A stretch of 64,000 nt of DNA from Hydractinia symbiolongicarpus (taxonomy: Eukaryota > Cnidaria > Hydrozoa > Anthoathecata > Hydractiniidae): positions 15,874,001-15,938,000 of the forward strand of contig NC_079884.1 in the NCBI RefSeq assembly GCF_029227915.1, given 5' to 3'. Shown piece after piece: positions 1-12,079 of this stretch. How positions within the stretch are numbered: position 1 is the stretch's first letter; each line of letters begins with the position of its first letter. Under the pieces are notes generated by a model. That model ran no database searches. It was not told the origin of the DNA and worked only from the letters and a program-made list of their open reading frames with translations. Both the position numbers and the translations under genes were made by a program.

Positions 1-3000
1 ACTCGTTTTGTTGAAAAAATATAGCACCAGAAGTTTCATACAGAACAGGATCAGTGAAAGAACTTAGTGTACACACATTCTCAGCTACTATAGTGAATAA
101 TAAATAAGTATCTCATTCACTATATATAGATATTTTTGCAGAGAAACCTAGCTAGCTAGCTACTTTAAAAAAATCTTCTCAAGCCAAAAAAAAATCTGAT
201 ATTTTAGCTTAGGGAAAAAACTATACATACTACTACACACTGGGTACTTGAAATTCATAAGAAATAGTAAAAAAGACATCCTGAAAGCTAAAAGTTCACA
301 CTACCTCCACCGTCCATCTTTGGTTGATTGGTTATAAACACGAACAACGTGGACTGTTTGCATTCATCTTGTTAGCTACAGTTGAGAAATTCTGTCTACC
401 TTGCCTTTTTTTTGCTTATTTGCTTATACGCGATGGCAAAGTAGTTTTTCATCTCCGCATTCTCTCCGTGCAAAAAAGCAAATATATCAACTTTGACACG
501 CTTTCTTGCTTATTCTTTAATAAGCGAGAAAGCAAAGTTGCTTTTCGTTTCGCTTGCTCAGAGGAGTATCTATCTACTTTGTTTGGGAAAGTGAATAAGC
601 ACAATAAGCAAAAACACAACTTCCTTACCAGACTTCCTAAAAATTACAAGGAAAACTATACACACGAGACGCGTGCGGGCTTTTTCTCTACGTTTTTGAA
701 AGTAAGCGCGCGCTTATCTTGCTTATACCTCCATCCGACCCTGGATGGTGCCAAACTTGAATAAATATACAGACCGCAAACATTCAATAACAAATGAAAC
801 GAATATGGCGGCTTCATCTTTATTCCTTGAATCTTTACTTTCTTGATCTTTACTCGCAAATTTTTTTTAGCAAGTTCAGTAGTATAAAAAAATAAAAATA
901 ATGTTCTTTTCACTTGTTCAACATTTTTGCTATTTTGATCTTCAACTTCGTCTAATCACTTTGTGTACATTGACTCGTGAACATCACAATAAAGAAAAAT
1001 ATATCCCATTGTTTTTTAATTTAGCCACCCGTTTGGCAAATGTGTAAAAATACTCAATTACAAATAATTCAGCACTCACAAAGACGTAAACAAATTTGAT
1101 TTATAGTTGGACTGTTTTATGGAGCAGACGACCAAGTAAGTCAGTCTGGTCTTTAAAATCAACACTTTTCATTAACTTTTATTCAGCAGCCGTGCCGAAG
1201 CGCAGTTCGCCTCTCCTTTAAAAAATGTGCATAGCCGAGCAATATAGTAGGTGTTGAAAGATGCCGTCATACTGTAAACAAAAAAGTATCAGGACAACAG
1301 TGGGAGAAAAATGATACGGAACGTCAATAGTCGACGATTGCACAAGAATATAGATACTCTGCATTACGAACGTAATACCACATTGTATGTACAATATATT
1401 TTTCCTTAAAAAATGAATGACCAGCTCCAAGTTTTTGAAATATCTAGCTACTAGCTAGCTAGCTTTAAAAATATGTTTTGAATGTTCCGAATTACTTAGA
1501 CATTTGCTTTATTTATAAATTAATTTTTATTTACTTGTGAATAGCTTACCGTGTGGTTAGTCCATTGGTGTCTAACATTTTGCTTTTTAAATAAAACGCC
1601 TATGTGACTGTTGTTGTCTTGACTTTCGTCCAACTGTTAGATAATCGCAATTACCTTCAAAGGGATACACATGTTTTTTCTAATTTTGTTTATAATTTTT
1701 CAAATATTTGACTCTGGATATTTTTGCTATTTTTTAACTATAGATCGACTTTTCCCGACGGTGAATCATCATGTTTATTTTTAAAAACAACACTAAACAA
1801 AGTAAGTGTATATGCTCTGTATCGTTCTTCTTTTTTACTTGCTGTAGTTTCATATTACTTCTTGTAGTATTACATAAGTAGTCTGTAAATAGTGTATAAC
1901 TTCTTACTTTTAATATACTAAAAGAATATCTCATTCGTCAGTAAACAAAAGAGTACTCAAACGCTTAATAGAAATATTTCCATATCAATTTTCGTTCCGC
2001 GGAATATACATTCAAAAAAACCGAACAACATAAAACCAAGATTAGTCATGAGGACATTTTTAGTTTGCAGCGAAGTAGTACATATATGGTTTGTTTACTT
2101 GCATTATTTGCAAAATTAATTTGTCACATAGATTGTTATTTTGGTGATAATATGGCATAATAGTATGTATCTGCCAGACACTGGGCCGTTTTAATGGTTT
2201 CTAAATTACTCTTGGTGTTAAGTGAGCTAGGTATTAGCTAGCTTTGAATATAATATATATGCGTAGCTAGCTGGCTGACTGACTATGGCTTGTTCCAAAC
2301 AATGTGAAATTTCAAGCTGTTTATCAAAATTTATCCTGTGTATCCAGTCATTGAGTGTACCCTATTTTTTAAACAACACCTGTAAAAGTACCATTATCCA
2401 GGCTTACTGATAGTGCTTTTAATAGTTCTCCTATTATAAAGGGTGTCTTAGCCCGTTTACTTTCTTTTTCAAGTGAAACAACAAGGATAGTTTTGGAAGT
2501 ATTTAAAACTTTGCACATTCCACACATTTGTTGTTTAAGAATTAGGATTGACTTTCTTATCGTAAAACTTTCCTTGGGATGTTCCTGCTTATTTTTCTCA
2601 TATCTCTATCCTGGGTTGTATTTGGTAAAAGAATTATTTAAAAATGTAAGGTTGACAAAAGAGATGATAATTCTGATTTTTTTTTTTCAGAGAGTTACCA
2701 TCTTAGTATTTTTTTTAACTTCCCAGTCAAAACAAAATTTTCTTTGGTAGGATCACTTTACAAAGCAATTTAAAAATTGTTTCTTAAAAAAAAAAAAAGT
2801 TACTCGAATGGTTCTGAAGTAATGCCTAGAGTGAGAGAAAATTCGCAACTAAAATTTTGTCCACAAAATGCTTCTCTGGTCAAACAAAAATTAAGCATGC
2901 TTTCAGCTAAAATTCAGATGTTGTTATAAAAAAAAAATGATATAGAGAGTGCAATGATTTATGATAAGCTATATGCTGCAGATTACTTATAAACTTTAAG

Positions 3001-3300
3001 TAATAAGATTAACCATATAGTCAGTGAGAGAAAGAGAGTAGCGACAGAGAGAGTGTGACAGTTACATAATCACAACTGTCAATAGTCTGAAAATAATAAT
3101 TTTTGATATCTTTTATGCCAACAAATTTTATAAATCCTTTTGTTGATTACTGCTAAGCAGCTATATCTACAACTCTTGATGTTGAAATCTCTTTACTTCA
3201 CCATCCCCTTCCCCGCAAAGTCAATATTCCGCGAGGTCGATCTGTCATTTTCAGTAACTTAACGTTATTCGCCTTTTTTCCTTAAGTGTTATCAATATAA
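1..3300. other. Gene-poor AT-rich stretch
   Basis: No convincing coding exon is seen on either strand. The longest open frame (324-764, plus) begins at a non-ATG codon and is rich in inverted repeats, so it is not supported as a gene. The stretch holds dispersed TAGC microsatellites (about 148-162, 1444-1463, 2262-2272), long A or T runs, and a hairpin at about 490-541 inside a zone rich in the word GCTTAT (about 400-730). Confidence 0.6.
486..543. repeat. Imperfect inverted repeat (hairpin) in a GCTTAT-rich zone
   Basis: The left arm GCTTTCTTGCTTATT and the right arm AATAAGCGAGAAAGC are reverse complements with one mismatch around a 4-nt loop. AACTTTG and CAAAGTT lie further out. Further GCTTAT words occur at about 410-430, 590-610 and 705-725. 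This may be a relic of a small foldback element; no target duplication was found. Confidence 0.4.
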
Positions 3301-3394
3301 TATTTATTACTGATTTCCACAAAATATTAAATCTTCGATATATTCCCATCCACAATAACGATACGTAGCTAGCCAGAAAAGTTTTTCGACAATC

Positions 3395-4331
3395 TCAAGA
3401 ACTGAAAGTATTTCTTCTTTTAAGCTTTGAACTTCTTGCTAATATAATGGTCGCATTGATAAATGAGTTTGAGTATAATATTATGAGAAAAAAGTTGCCT
3501 AAGCGATTTAAAAAAAGAGTTTCTTCAAGATCGTGATGGGTGAGATATACTACAACAAAGATAACCAATTGAGGTGTATTGCATAGAGCAGCGCAAAAGA
3601 ACATCAGTACAATTGTTTCAGTCAACCTTCTGGTATAATCAGTATTGGTGTGACGATTGCTATTCATCTTTGCTGTAGCTTTTCGAACGCGGAAAACTAA
3701 ATAAATTTGAGATGCGCCCACTATAACAGTGAAGATGATTTGTGCGCTAGTTGTGATGGCTACAGCTATTGACGCCTTGTAGCGAAAATTGTTTTTTTTT
3801 AGTACGTTCATCAGCAGTGTTTCGTCGTAATAATCATATATTGCAAAGATAACACCTGTTGCGAAACAACTTAGTATACATAAAGAAATAACATACTTTA
3901 AAATAAATCTTGAAATCCCAGAATGTAGGCGCGGAGCTGTGACCAATGCGCACCTGTCCAATGATATTATGATCGTCATAATCCATGAGAAAAAGTACGG
4001 AGACACAAGAAAAAAAAGTGCGAACGGATACAATGCACAAATTGTTTTTTCACTGAAGCCCATAAAAAGGAATTGTGGCGGATGGTATGGAAAACATGCC
4101 AACAAAAATATCAGATATGCTTTGAATAAGAAAATACTTGTCAACCTTTGCTAATCTTCTTTTTCTCAACGATTTGATTAGCATTAAGTTAATGGAAAGT
4201 ATCAGTAGCATTACGACAACATTAATCGATATCATGATGTAGTTGACAGTTTGTGAGTTTTTGCCACCGGTGGTGATACAGATATATTTATCTGAAATGT
4301 TTGTTTCATTGGTTGTAAAATTTTGTAACAT
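3395..4331 (-). pseudogene. Rhodopsin-like (class A) GPCR, one frameshift
   Basis: This is an intronless seven-transmembrane receptor-like gene read in two overlapping frames. The first frame (4331 down to 4050) encodes an N-terminus with several N-x-T/S sites, TM1 and TM2. The second frame (to the stop at 3395) encodes TM3 to TM7. At the end of TM3 it has LDRC where class A receptors normally have DRY. TM6 carries CNTPQL, and TM7 carries NSFINATII in place of NPxxY. The frames meet near 4053-4062, just before the extracellular Cys that pairs with loop 2, where one extra base fits the paralogue at 7665-8654. It is either a recent pseudogene or a functional gene with a sequencing error. The ligand is unknown. 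Neighbouring copies are also broken, which favours family decay. Confidence 0.75.
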
Positions 4332-4599
4332 ACTGTCTTCATAAATTTTAATATTGTTACTTCTATGTTCTATCTCGATTTATTTGACAATAACCGTGTT
4401 GGTTGTGTTGTTGGTTCTGATTTTGCTAATTATTAAAAATACCCAATTCTATCTCTTTGTTTTTATGCATAAAGCATTTTATTTCTTTTTTTTCTACTTG
4501 GAAAAAAGAAGAAATTTGATTTATTTTAACACGTGCAAAAGTTGTTTACAATCTAATTTCAAGTAAAACTTTTGTACAGCCAAACAAGAAAAAACATTT

Positions 4600-6590
4600 A
4601 ACAAAGACAACATTGATTAAATTTATGTCTAATGTTTTATGAAATTGTAGTCTGTCTACTGCTTTTGTTTAAAACAAATATGTCGGTAAGAAACGTTAAT
4701 GAGTCCAAACTAAATAAAATGGCCAAACACCATGGTAGAAAAACAAACAAAATTATCAAAATAGATAATAAAAAGGCTAAACTGAATAAATAAAATGTTA
4801 AACGTGAACATCAATAGCCGAATGTGATAAAACATAAAAGGGAATATAAAAATTCGGAATTAAAAAACAGTTGAACCTGAATTAATAGCCGAACTTGAAC
4901 CAATACTTTTGATACATTAGCCTTTACCGTTACAATATTACTAGAATAATACTTCTTAGAGATCTAACGTAACTTGAAATCTTCTTAATATTTCCATCAA
5001 CATCACTTTCAGACAATGTGTGTAGCTACCAATCATTAGTTGTCAGAAAAGTTTTGCAACTATTATCAAGAACTGGAAGTGTTTTTCTTTTGGTCAGCTT
5101 TAAACTTCTGGCTAATATAATATCTTTTCATTTGTACCTTTTTTTACTATTTGGAAAATTTAATTTATTTCGATATATTTGCAAAAGCTGTTAACATTAC
5201 AACTCTTGATCTAACTTTTTCGTGATATTTTCGTAATCATGAAATCCATTTAATTAATAAAAAAAAATTAAACATGAATAAATTGAATAAGAAAAAAGTT
5301 TTGTTGACCTAAGAAATAATGCAGTAGCATGCAACACGCGGCTGATATTCCACCCTATTTCGTATGGATTTCTTGGGCCATTTAAAATAGGGGAAAATAC
5401 AATTACCTACTTTGAGATAACAACTTCGCGTGCTTGGGTCAGGCTAGTTCGTCATTAAAAATAAAACTTTTCACTTTTCTCGTGTGAAACTTACGAAACT
5501 TTTTGTAGAACAGTCTCGGAAAACATTGTGTTTATAATCCCTACTTTTGCATTTTTTTAACATTGTTATTGTTATTTATTCATTTAAAGCCAGCTTTTCG
5601 TTCTTTGTTTTTAACTCCTGTTCTATATCAAAATAGCATGTGTTCACGTTACCAATAGAAATTTCTTTTAAATTGAATTAATAACAACAAAACATAAAAT
5701 TTAACAAAGTTTTGCAATTTTAAAAAATTAATGTTTTTCCAGGTTTTATTGCACGCTATATTATAGATGCTACGGCTGTGAAGAAAAATAAAAGTAGCAA
5801 TTGGTGTTTTCACAAAAGAATTAGGGAAATGATTAAAAAAAACAATGGGAATCGGAGAAAAGAATGGAGAAAGTTCGCTAAAATAAAATTTGTAGAAGCG
5901 TACCATTTGAGTGGTTTATGGGAAAAAGAATTCACTAAAAAATCGGCCTGCTTTTTTTGACAAAAAGGTGAGCTCTTAACCCCTTGCCTGTTTGTAAAAA
6001 AATTTATCATATTTTATCAAAATTTATCCCAGATTTGTGTTCTCTGTTTAGACTGAGATTTTTTAGAGGTCAAATATTTACGGGTCAAATATAACTTTTA
6101 AATGGCTTAAGCTCTGTTCATAAAACATGATAGGAATATAGTATTGGCATAAAAGAAAATGACTGTCAGGGATAATAATTGACTGACGTCAGCAATTTTG
6201 CTATGACATCATCATTTCTCACATTTTTTCTATTTTCTCGATCGAGAATCGTCAAAAACAGTTATCAAATGATACAGGTGGTGATGCAGCTAGCTCTTAT
6301 CTTTCTTTTCTTTGTCTCTGTATGGTACTTTTCACTTGCCCTACCACCCCGACACAAATAAGACTAACAAGACGTTTGTAAGGGTAGCATAGCTTAGATA
6401 AAATTAAGATCGTCTATGTTATTGTAAATTATCGTATCCTCATCCAATGTCGGCTTGATATTGAAAAAAATTTTTTAAATAACTATTATTTTGCTCTAAT
6501 TTTAACATGATGTCACACATAATACACCTTTCCCGAAATTTTTTCTCGAAACATAAAAACGAGGCGGATGTATCATATTTTTTTGAATTT
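4600..6590. other. Intergenic, mostly featureless
   Basis: Apart from the GPCR relic at about 5036-5205, no gene is supported. Short open frames near 5649-6010 and 6179-6361 lack recognisable domains and look like chance frames in AT-rich DNA. A CCTTTCCCGAAATTT motif at about 6527 resembles the terminal repeat of the MITE-like element at 18543-18893, so a fragment of that family may be present. Confidence 0.5.
5036..5205 (-). pseudogene. GPCR relic: 5' flank joined to C-terminus
   Basis: The stretch at about 5045-5120 closely repeats the 3' end of the GPCR gene at 3395-4331: the region encoding the ILARS-like end of TM7, the Lys-rich tail and the sequence beyond the stop. The stretch at about 5140-5205 resembles the upstream flank of that gene near 4488-4550. 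The receptor body between them is missing. This fits a tandem duplicate whose coding middle was deleted. The similarity was judged by eye. Confidence 0.5.
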
Positions 6591-6595
6591 TTAAA

Positions 6596-6910
6596 ATGGC
6601 TGCCGGACAGAGTGTAAATGAAAGTTTATTAAAAAACATCAACGAAAATATCAACATTATCCTGCAAAAATGTGGAATGCGATTATTAAAACAATGGACA
6701 GAGGACGAAAATTTCAATATTTCAACCAGTTCTCTTTACACCAAATCTTCTAAGGAAAAATTTACTGTAAAAGGAACATGCAAAGCAAGCACGAAAAAGA
6801 GAATACAGCATTGCTGTAACCTTGAATATAAACAATGGTGAGGTAGCCAGTGGTGAATGCGACTGTCCTGCTAGAAAATCAAGTGCTGTTACCATGTTAT
6901 GGTACTTCCT
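6596..6910 (+). pseudogene. Fragment of a SWIM-type zinc-finger protein
   Basis: An 81-residue open frame starts with ATG at 6596 (MAAGQSVNESLL). Immediately after it, in another frame, the translation contains GECDCPA, resembling the CxC half of a SWIM zinc finger (C-x-C-xn-C-x-H). The matching CxH half is not visible, and the frame breaks near 6800-6840. SWIM proteins of this type are common in transposon-rich invertebrate genomes. I regard this as a truncated remnant, not a working gene; the assignment rests on a short motif. Confidence 0.3.
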
Positions 6911-7664
6911 TTTGAACTTGCAGATTATTTAATGCTTCAGATAAAAACTGTTCCTGATAATGTAGCTTGTAAGAGCAGAGCAAGAGAATGAGGCGTTCCA
7001 TGAGACAGTGTAAGCCAGCTATGAATATTTCTATTGAAAAACAAGCCAGCTCCAGAGTAGCATGTATCTTAAACAATCCGAGAATTAATGACAACCTTGA
7101 TGCATGAATACGAACTATGAATGAATATTTAGGGCAAAAGGCAAAGAAGATTGGTTTCAGCCATGTTATTGATTTTGATTTGCCAGGAACCGTAGTGCAA
7201 CTTAATTTATTTTGGATGCGGATGGAGTGGTTATTGACATGAGAACAAGCTCTCCAGAACTCATCGAAGGAAAAGCAAAGCGTAGTTCTTACTGTTGATG
7301 AAAGCATTTCGAATTTTTTTAAGAAAATAATTTTTTGTGGAATTCTACATCATGTGGAAATGAGTTGTCACATTTTTCGAGAAAAATCTATTTGGCGTGA
7401 GTAGGGTTTACATTTTAAAAGGTTGTGCATTTTGGCTTATCAAAAATGAGCTAATCCATACCCTGACTTGGCATTTTATTTTCGCAATACTTAACTATAG
7501 AAACTACCAAAATAGGGTTTCAAAAACGGTCAAAAATATAACAGATTTACAAAATGTCAGTCCCACTGGAACAGCATTTTTGCATTTAAAATAAGTTGGT
7601 AGTGAAATACCCTCTTATCACTTAACCAAAAGAGGGTTAAATGCCAGTATTGACTTACATTTAG

Positions 7665-8654
7665 CTACATTGTATAATCTGTCCTTACATTCGCATCCTT
7701 TTTCTTAAAGAAATACATCGTTATTGATTTTCTCAGTTTTGAACTTCTAGACAACAATAAAACGGCATTTAGAAAACAGTTATAATAGATTATGAGAAGA
7801 ACCCAAAAATTTAAACGAGTGAAAAATAATCTTGGTTCTAAATTGACCTTTGATAAAACTATGAAACACTGTATCACTAAATGCGGCGTATTACATGCAA
7901 CAGCATAGAAAAACATCATTGCTATTGTGACTGTCATTTTTCGGTTGTTATTGTTGTTGGAGTGACGACTGCCTTCCATTCTTGCCATACGCTTTCTAAC
8001 GTAAGGATTAAATAAATTTGAGATGCTCGAATTAAAAGTGTAAACAAAATTTCCGCTCCAATGATAACAACGCCTGCGATTGTTAAGGTGTGTTTTTTTT
8101 GTAGACCTTAGATATTCTTCTGAAGCTTTCAAAAGTCTTTCATTATGATATTCAAAGAAGAATAAAATACCAGCTGTAATGCAAAGAGTAAGTGCTACTG
8201 GAATGAAATAAGTTAGGAATGGCGTACAATATTTCGAATGAAAGTGCGGATACGTAATTAAAACACATCGATCCAATGATATTATTATTATTGTCATTGC
8301 CCAAGAAATTAAGTATGGAAACATCAGGAAGAAATGAACAAACGGAGAAAATGAACACAGTGTTTCTACACTAAAATCAAAATGGGAAAGCACAACTGTT
8401 GGTGGAGTAAACAAACCAACACCAAGATCTGATATGGATAATACCAAAAATTAATTGTCCACTTTTGATCGTTTAAGCTTTACCAATGCATGAATCAAAA
8501 TAGAGTTGATGAAAACTATTGACACCATTAAACCAAGATATAGTCCTATGAGGACATGGTTGTTTTCGTCTCTACTGGTAGCACCTGTGCTGACACAAAC
8601 ATAATTTGCTGATGTATTTGTTGTGTTAAATGTGAAGTCATTGCTATACTCAAG
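7665..8654 (-). pseudogene. Rhodopsin-like GPCR, stop codon and two frameshifts
   Basis: This is a paralogue of the receptor at 3395-4331. From the 5' side, an extracellular part with N-x-T sites and TM1 is read up to an in-frame TAA at 8451-8453, where the paralogue has Tyr (KVDKY). After the stop the same frame continues through TM2, TM3 (SLDRC) and TM4. TM5 is readable only in another frame (about 8030-8095), after which the original frame resumes for TM6 (CNTPHL) and TM7. No in-frame ATG precedes the first part before an upstream stop at about 8655. So there are at least three lesions: a nonsense codon and two mutually compensating indels around TM5. It is very likely a pseudogene. Its ligand class cannot be told. 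Confidence 0.75.
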
Positions 8655-8659
8655 TTATA

Positions 8660-9495
8660 AAGGTACATATACACCTGAAATTTTAGGATTAAAAAATTTG
8701 TCATACAAAAAATACATCGTACAACAACTGCTAGAAATTATAAGAAACCGCGGATGCCAGATTTGATAAGTTAATACAATATCTCCATGTGACGTACTTG
8801 GTAGGTGATTAAGGCATGTAAAACATATGTATAAAGCACAAAACTTTTAATATTTATAATCATATTTAAATTTATTTTTGAAAGCGCTGTTAGACTATCT
8901 TATATCCTGGTAAATTCCTTTCAAATCAGCTTCTCCTTTTTTTACTCCTGGTTTGATTCCAGCTTTTAACCAAGACTGTCGGTTCTTTTCATCTCTGCTT
9001 GGTTTTATTTCTTTTGAAAACCTTTTCATACTTCTTTTAATTTGTTACAACATCAATATTCTTTCACTATGGTTTTTGTTTTTCGCCTAATTTCTTTGTG
9101 AACAAGATATTATATCTATGAAGAATTAGAATTTTCTATATAATTTAAATCTATAGGCTAAACTCAAACTTTAAATAAAACTCATTTTAACAAGAAAGTT
9201 TACAGTACTAAGATCATAAATCCGCAGAAGCTGATAGTTAATAACTTTATTTCGCATGGTTCTTAAACCTAAATCAATCTCATAGACTATAGTGGGACAT
9301 GTATTTTTAAAAAAGGGGTTTATTGTTAAGTAGTTATATTAATATTTTAAATATTAAGGACATGAAACTAATAAACTTAAAAACTTAAAAATCAGGAAAA
9401 TCACTTCATCTTATTTTTTCCTGAGTCTTTCGGTGTCTCACATTTTGGTGTGAGAAAATTAGGAAAAATTCTTTCTTGGTACTATTTGTAGTGTA
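8660..9495. other. Intergenic, no feature seen
   Basis: AT-rich sequence between a GPCR pseudogene and the minisatellite. I see no supported exon, RNA gene or repeat on either strand. Confidence 0.5.
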
Positions 9496-9499
9496 TCAC

Positions 9500-12040
9500 T
9501 TTGTAATTCCGTTGCATTTTGTAATCCAATTTTGCCCATCACACTTTGCAACCCATTTTGTCGCACTTTGTAATCCCATCACACTTTGTAACCCATTTGT
9601 CGCACTTTGTAATCTCATCACACTTTGTAACCCATTTTATCGCACTTTGTAATCCCATCACACTTTGTAACCCATTTTATCGCACTTTGTAATCCCATCA
9701 CACTTTGTAACCCATTTGTCGCACTTTGCAATCCCATCACACTTTGTAACCCATTTTGTCGCACTTTGCAATCCCATCACATTTTGTAACCCATTTGTCG
9801 CACTTTGTAATCTCATCACACTTTGTAACCCCTTTTATCGCACTTTGTGATCCCATCACACTTTGTAACCCATTTTATCGCACTTTGCAATCCCATCACA
9901 CTTTGTAACCCATTTTGTCGCACTTTGCAATCCCATCACATTTTGTAACCCATTTGTCGCACTTTGTAATCTCATCACACTTTGTAACCCATTTTATCGC
10001 ACTTTGCAATCCCATCACACTTTGTAACCCATTTTGTCGCACTTTGCAATCCCATCATATTTTGTAACCCATTTGTCGCACTTTGCAATCCCATCACACT
10101 TTGTAACCCATTTTGTCGCACTTTGCAATCCCATCACAATTTGTAACCCATTTGTCGCACTTTGTAATCTCATCACACTTTGTAACCAATTTTGTCGCAC
10201 TTTGTAATCCCATCACACTTTGTAACCCATTTGTCGCACTTTGCAATCCCATCACACTTTGTAACCCATTTTGTCGCACTTTGCAATCCCATCACATTTT
10301 GTAACCCATTTGTCGCACTTTGTAATCTCATCACACTTTGTAACCCCTTTTATCGCACTTTGTGATCCCATCACACTTTGTAACCCATTTTATCGCACTT
10401 TGCAATCCCATCACACTTTGTAACCCATTTTGTCGCACTTTGCAATCCCATCACATTTTGTAACCCATTTGTCGCACTTTGTAATCTCATCACACTTTGT
10501 AACCCATTTTATCGCACTTTGCAATCCCATCACACTTTGTAACCCATTTTGTCGCACTTTGCAATCCCATCATATTTTGTAACCCATTTGTCGCACTTTG
10601 CAATCCCATCACACTTTGTAACCCATTTTGTCGCACTTTGCAATCCCATCACAATTTGTAACCCATTTGTCGCACTTTGTAATCTCATCACACTTTGTAA
10701 CCAATTTTGTCGCACTTTGTAACCCATCACACTTTGGAACCCATTTTGTCGCACTTTGCAATCCCATCACACTTTGTAACCCATTTTGTCGCACTTTGTC
10801 ATCTCATCACACTTTGTAACCCATTTTGTCGCACTTTGTAATCTCATCACACTTTGTAACCCATTTTGTCGCACCTTGTAATCTCATCACATTTTGTAAC
10901 CCATTTGTCGCGCTTTGTAACCCATCACATTTTGTAGCCCATTTGTCGCACTTTGCAATCCCATCACACTTTGTAACCCATTTTGTCGCACTTTGCAATC
11001 CCATCACATTTTGTAACCCATTTGTCGCACTTTGCAATCTCATCACACTTTGTAACCCATTTTGTCGCACTTTGCAATCCCATCACATTTTGTAACCCAT
11101 TTGTCGCACTTTGCAATCCCATCACACTTTGTAACCCATTTTGTCGCACTTTGCAATCCCATCACATTTTGTAACCCATTTGTCGCACTTTGTAATCTCA
11201 TCACACTTTGTAACCCATTTTATCGCACTTTGTAATCGCATCACACTTTGTAACCCATTTTATCGCACTTTGTAATCCCATCACACTTTGTAACCCATTT
11301 GTCGCACTTTGTAATCTCATCACACTTTGTAACCAATTTTGTCGCACTTTGTAACCCATCACACTTTGTAACCCATTTTGTCGCACTTTGCAATCCCATC
11401 ACACTTTGTAGCCCATTTTGTCGCACTTTGTAATCCCATCACACTTTGTAACCCATTTGTCGCACTTTGCAAACCCATCACACTTTGTTACCCATTTTGT
11501 CGCACTTTGTAACCCATCACACTTTGTAACCCATTTTGTCGCACTTTGTAACCCATCACACTTTGTAACCCATTTTATCGCACTTTGCAATCCCATCACA
11601 CTTTGTAACCCATTTTGTCGCACTTTGTAATCTCATCACACTTTGTAACCCATTTTATCGCACTTTGTAATCCCATCACACTTTGTAACCCATTTGTCGC
11701 ACTTTGCAATCTCATCACACTTTGTAACCCATTTTATCGCACTTTGCAATCCCATCACACTTTGTAACCCATTTTGTCGCACTTTGTAACCCATCACACT
11801 TTGTAATCTATTTTATCGCACTTTGCAATCCCATCACACTTTGTAACCCATTTTGTCGCACTTTGTAATGTCATCACACTTTGTAACCCATTTTATCGCA
11901 CTTTGCAATCCCATCACACTTTGTAACCCATTTGTCGCACTTTGCAATCTCATCACACTTTGTAACCCATTTTATCGCACTTTGCAATCCCATCACACTT
12001 TGTAACCCATTTTGTCGCACTTTGTAATCTCAAACCTTTC
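9500..12040. repeat. 2.5-kb minisatellite, about 39-40 bp dimeric unit
   Basis: About 60 head-to-tail units. Each is a dimer of two related 19-20 bp halves: one reads CACTTTGTAACCCATTTTGT, the other CGCACTTTGCAATCCCATCA with TGTAATC or ATCTC variants. A higher-order period is visible: marker variants such as ATCATATTTTG (about 10053 and 10569), CCATCACAAT (10131 and 10646) and AACCCCTTTTATCG (about 9826 and 10341) recur 515-516 bp apart, i.e. 13 units. The right end decays into imperfect copies at about 12020-12075. Open frames on both strands across the array are a by-product of the unit lacking stops in some frames; they are not supported as genes. Confidence 0.95.
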
Positions 12041-12079
12041 GTAATCCTTTCATGTCACACTTTTTAATCTCTCAAAAAT

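Noticed and set aside
324-764. 146-codon open frame on plus
   Set aside because: Starts at a non-ATG codon, is made of inverted GCTTAT-rich repeats and has no recognisable motif.
6897-7307. 136-codon minus-strand open frame
   Set aside because: No domain, opposite to the SWIM-like remnant, and composition is that of a shadow frame.
9500-12040. Overlapping open frames of 60-89 codons on both strands across the minisatellite
   Set aside because: They arise because the repeat unit lacks stops in some frames; both strands are equally open, with no start context, splice sites or non-repeat sequence.
9500-12040. Possible CRISPR array
   Set aside because: Units are directly adjacent dimers without unique spacers, and the window is eukaryotic.
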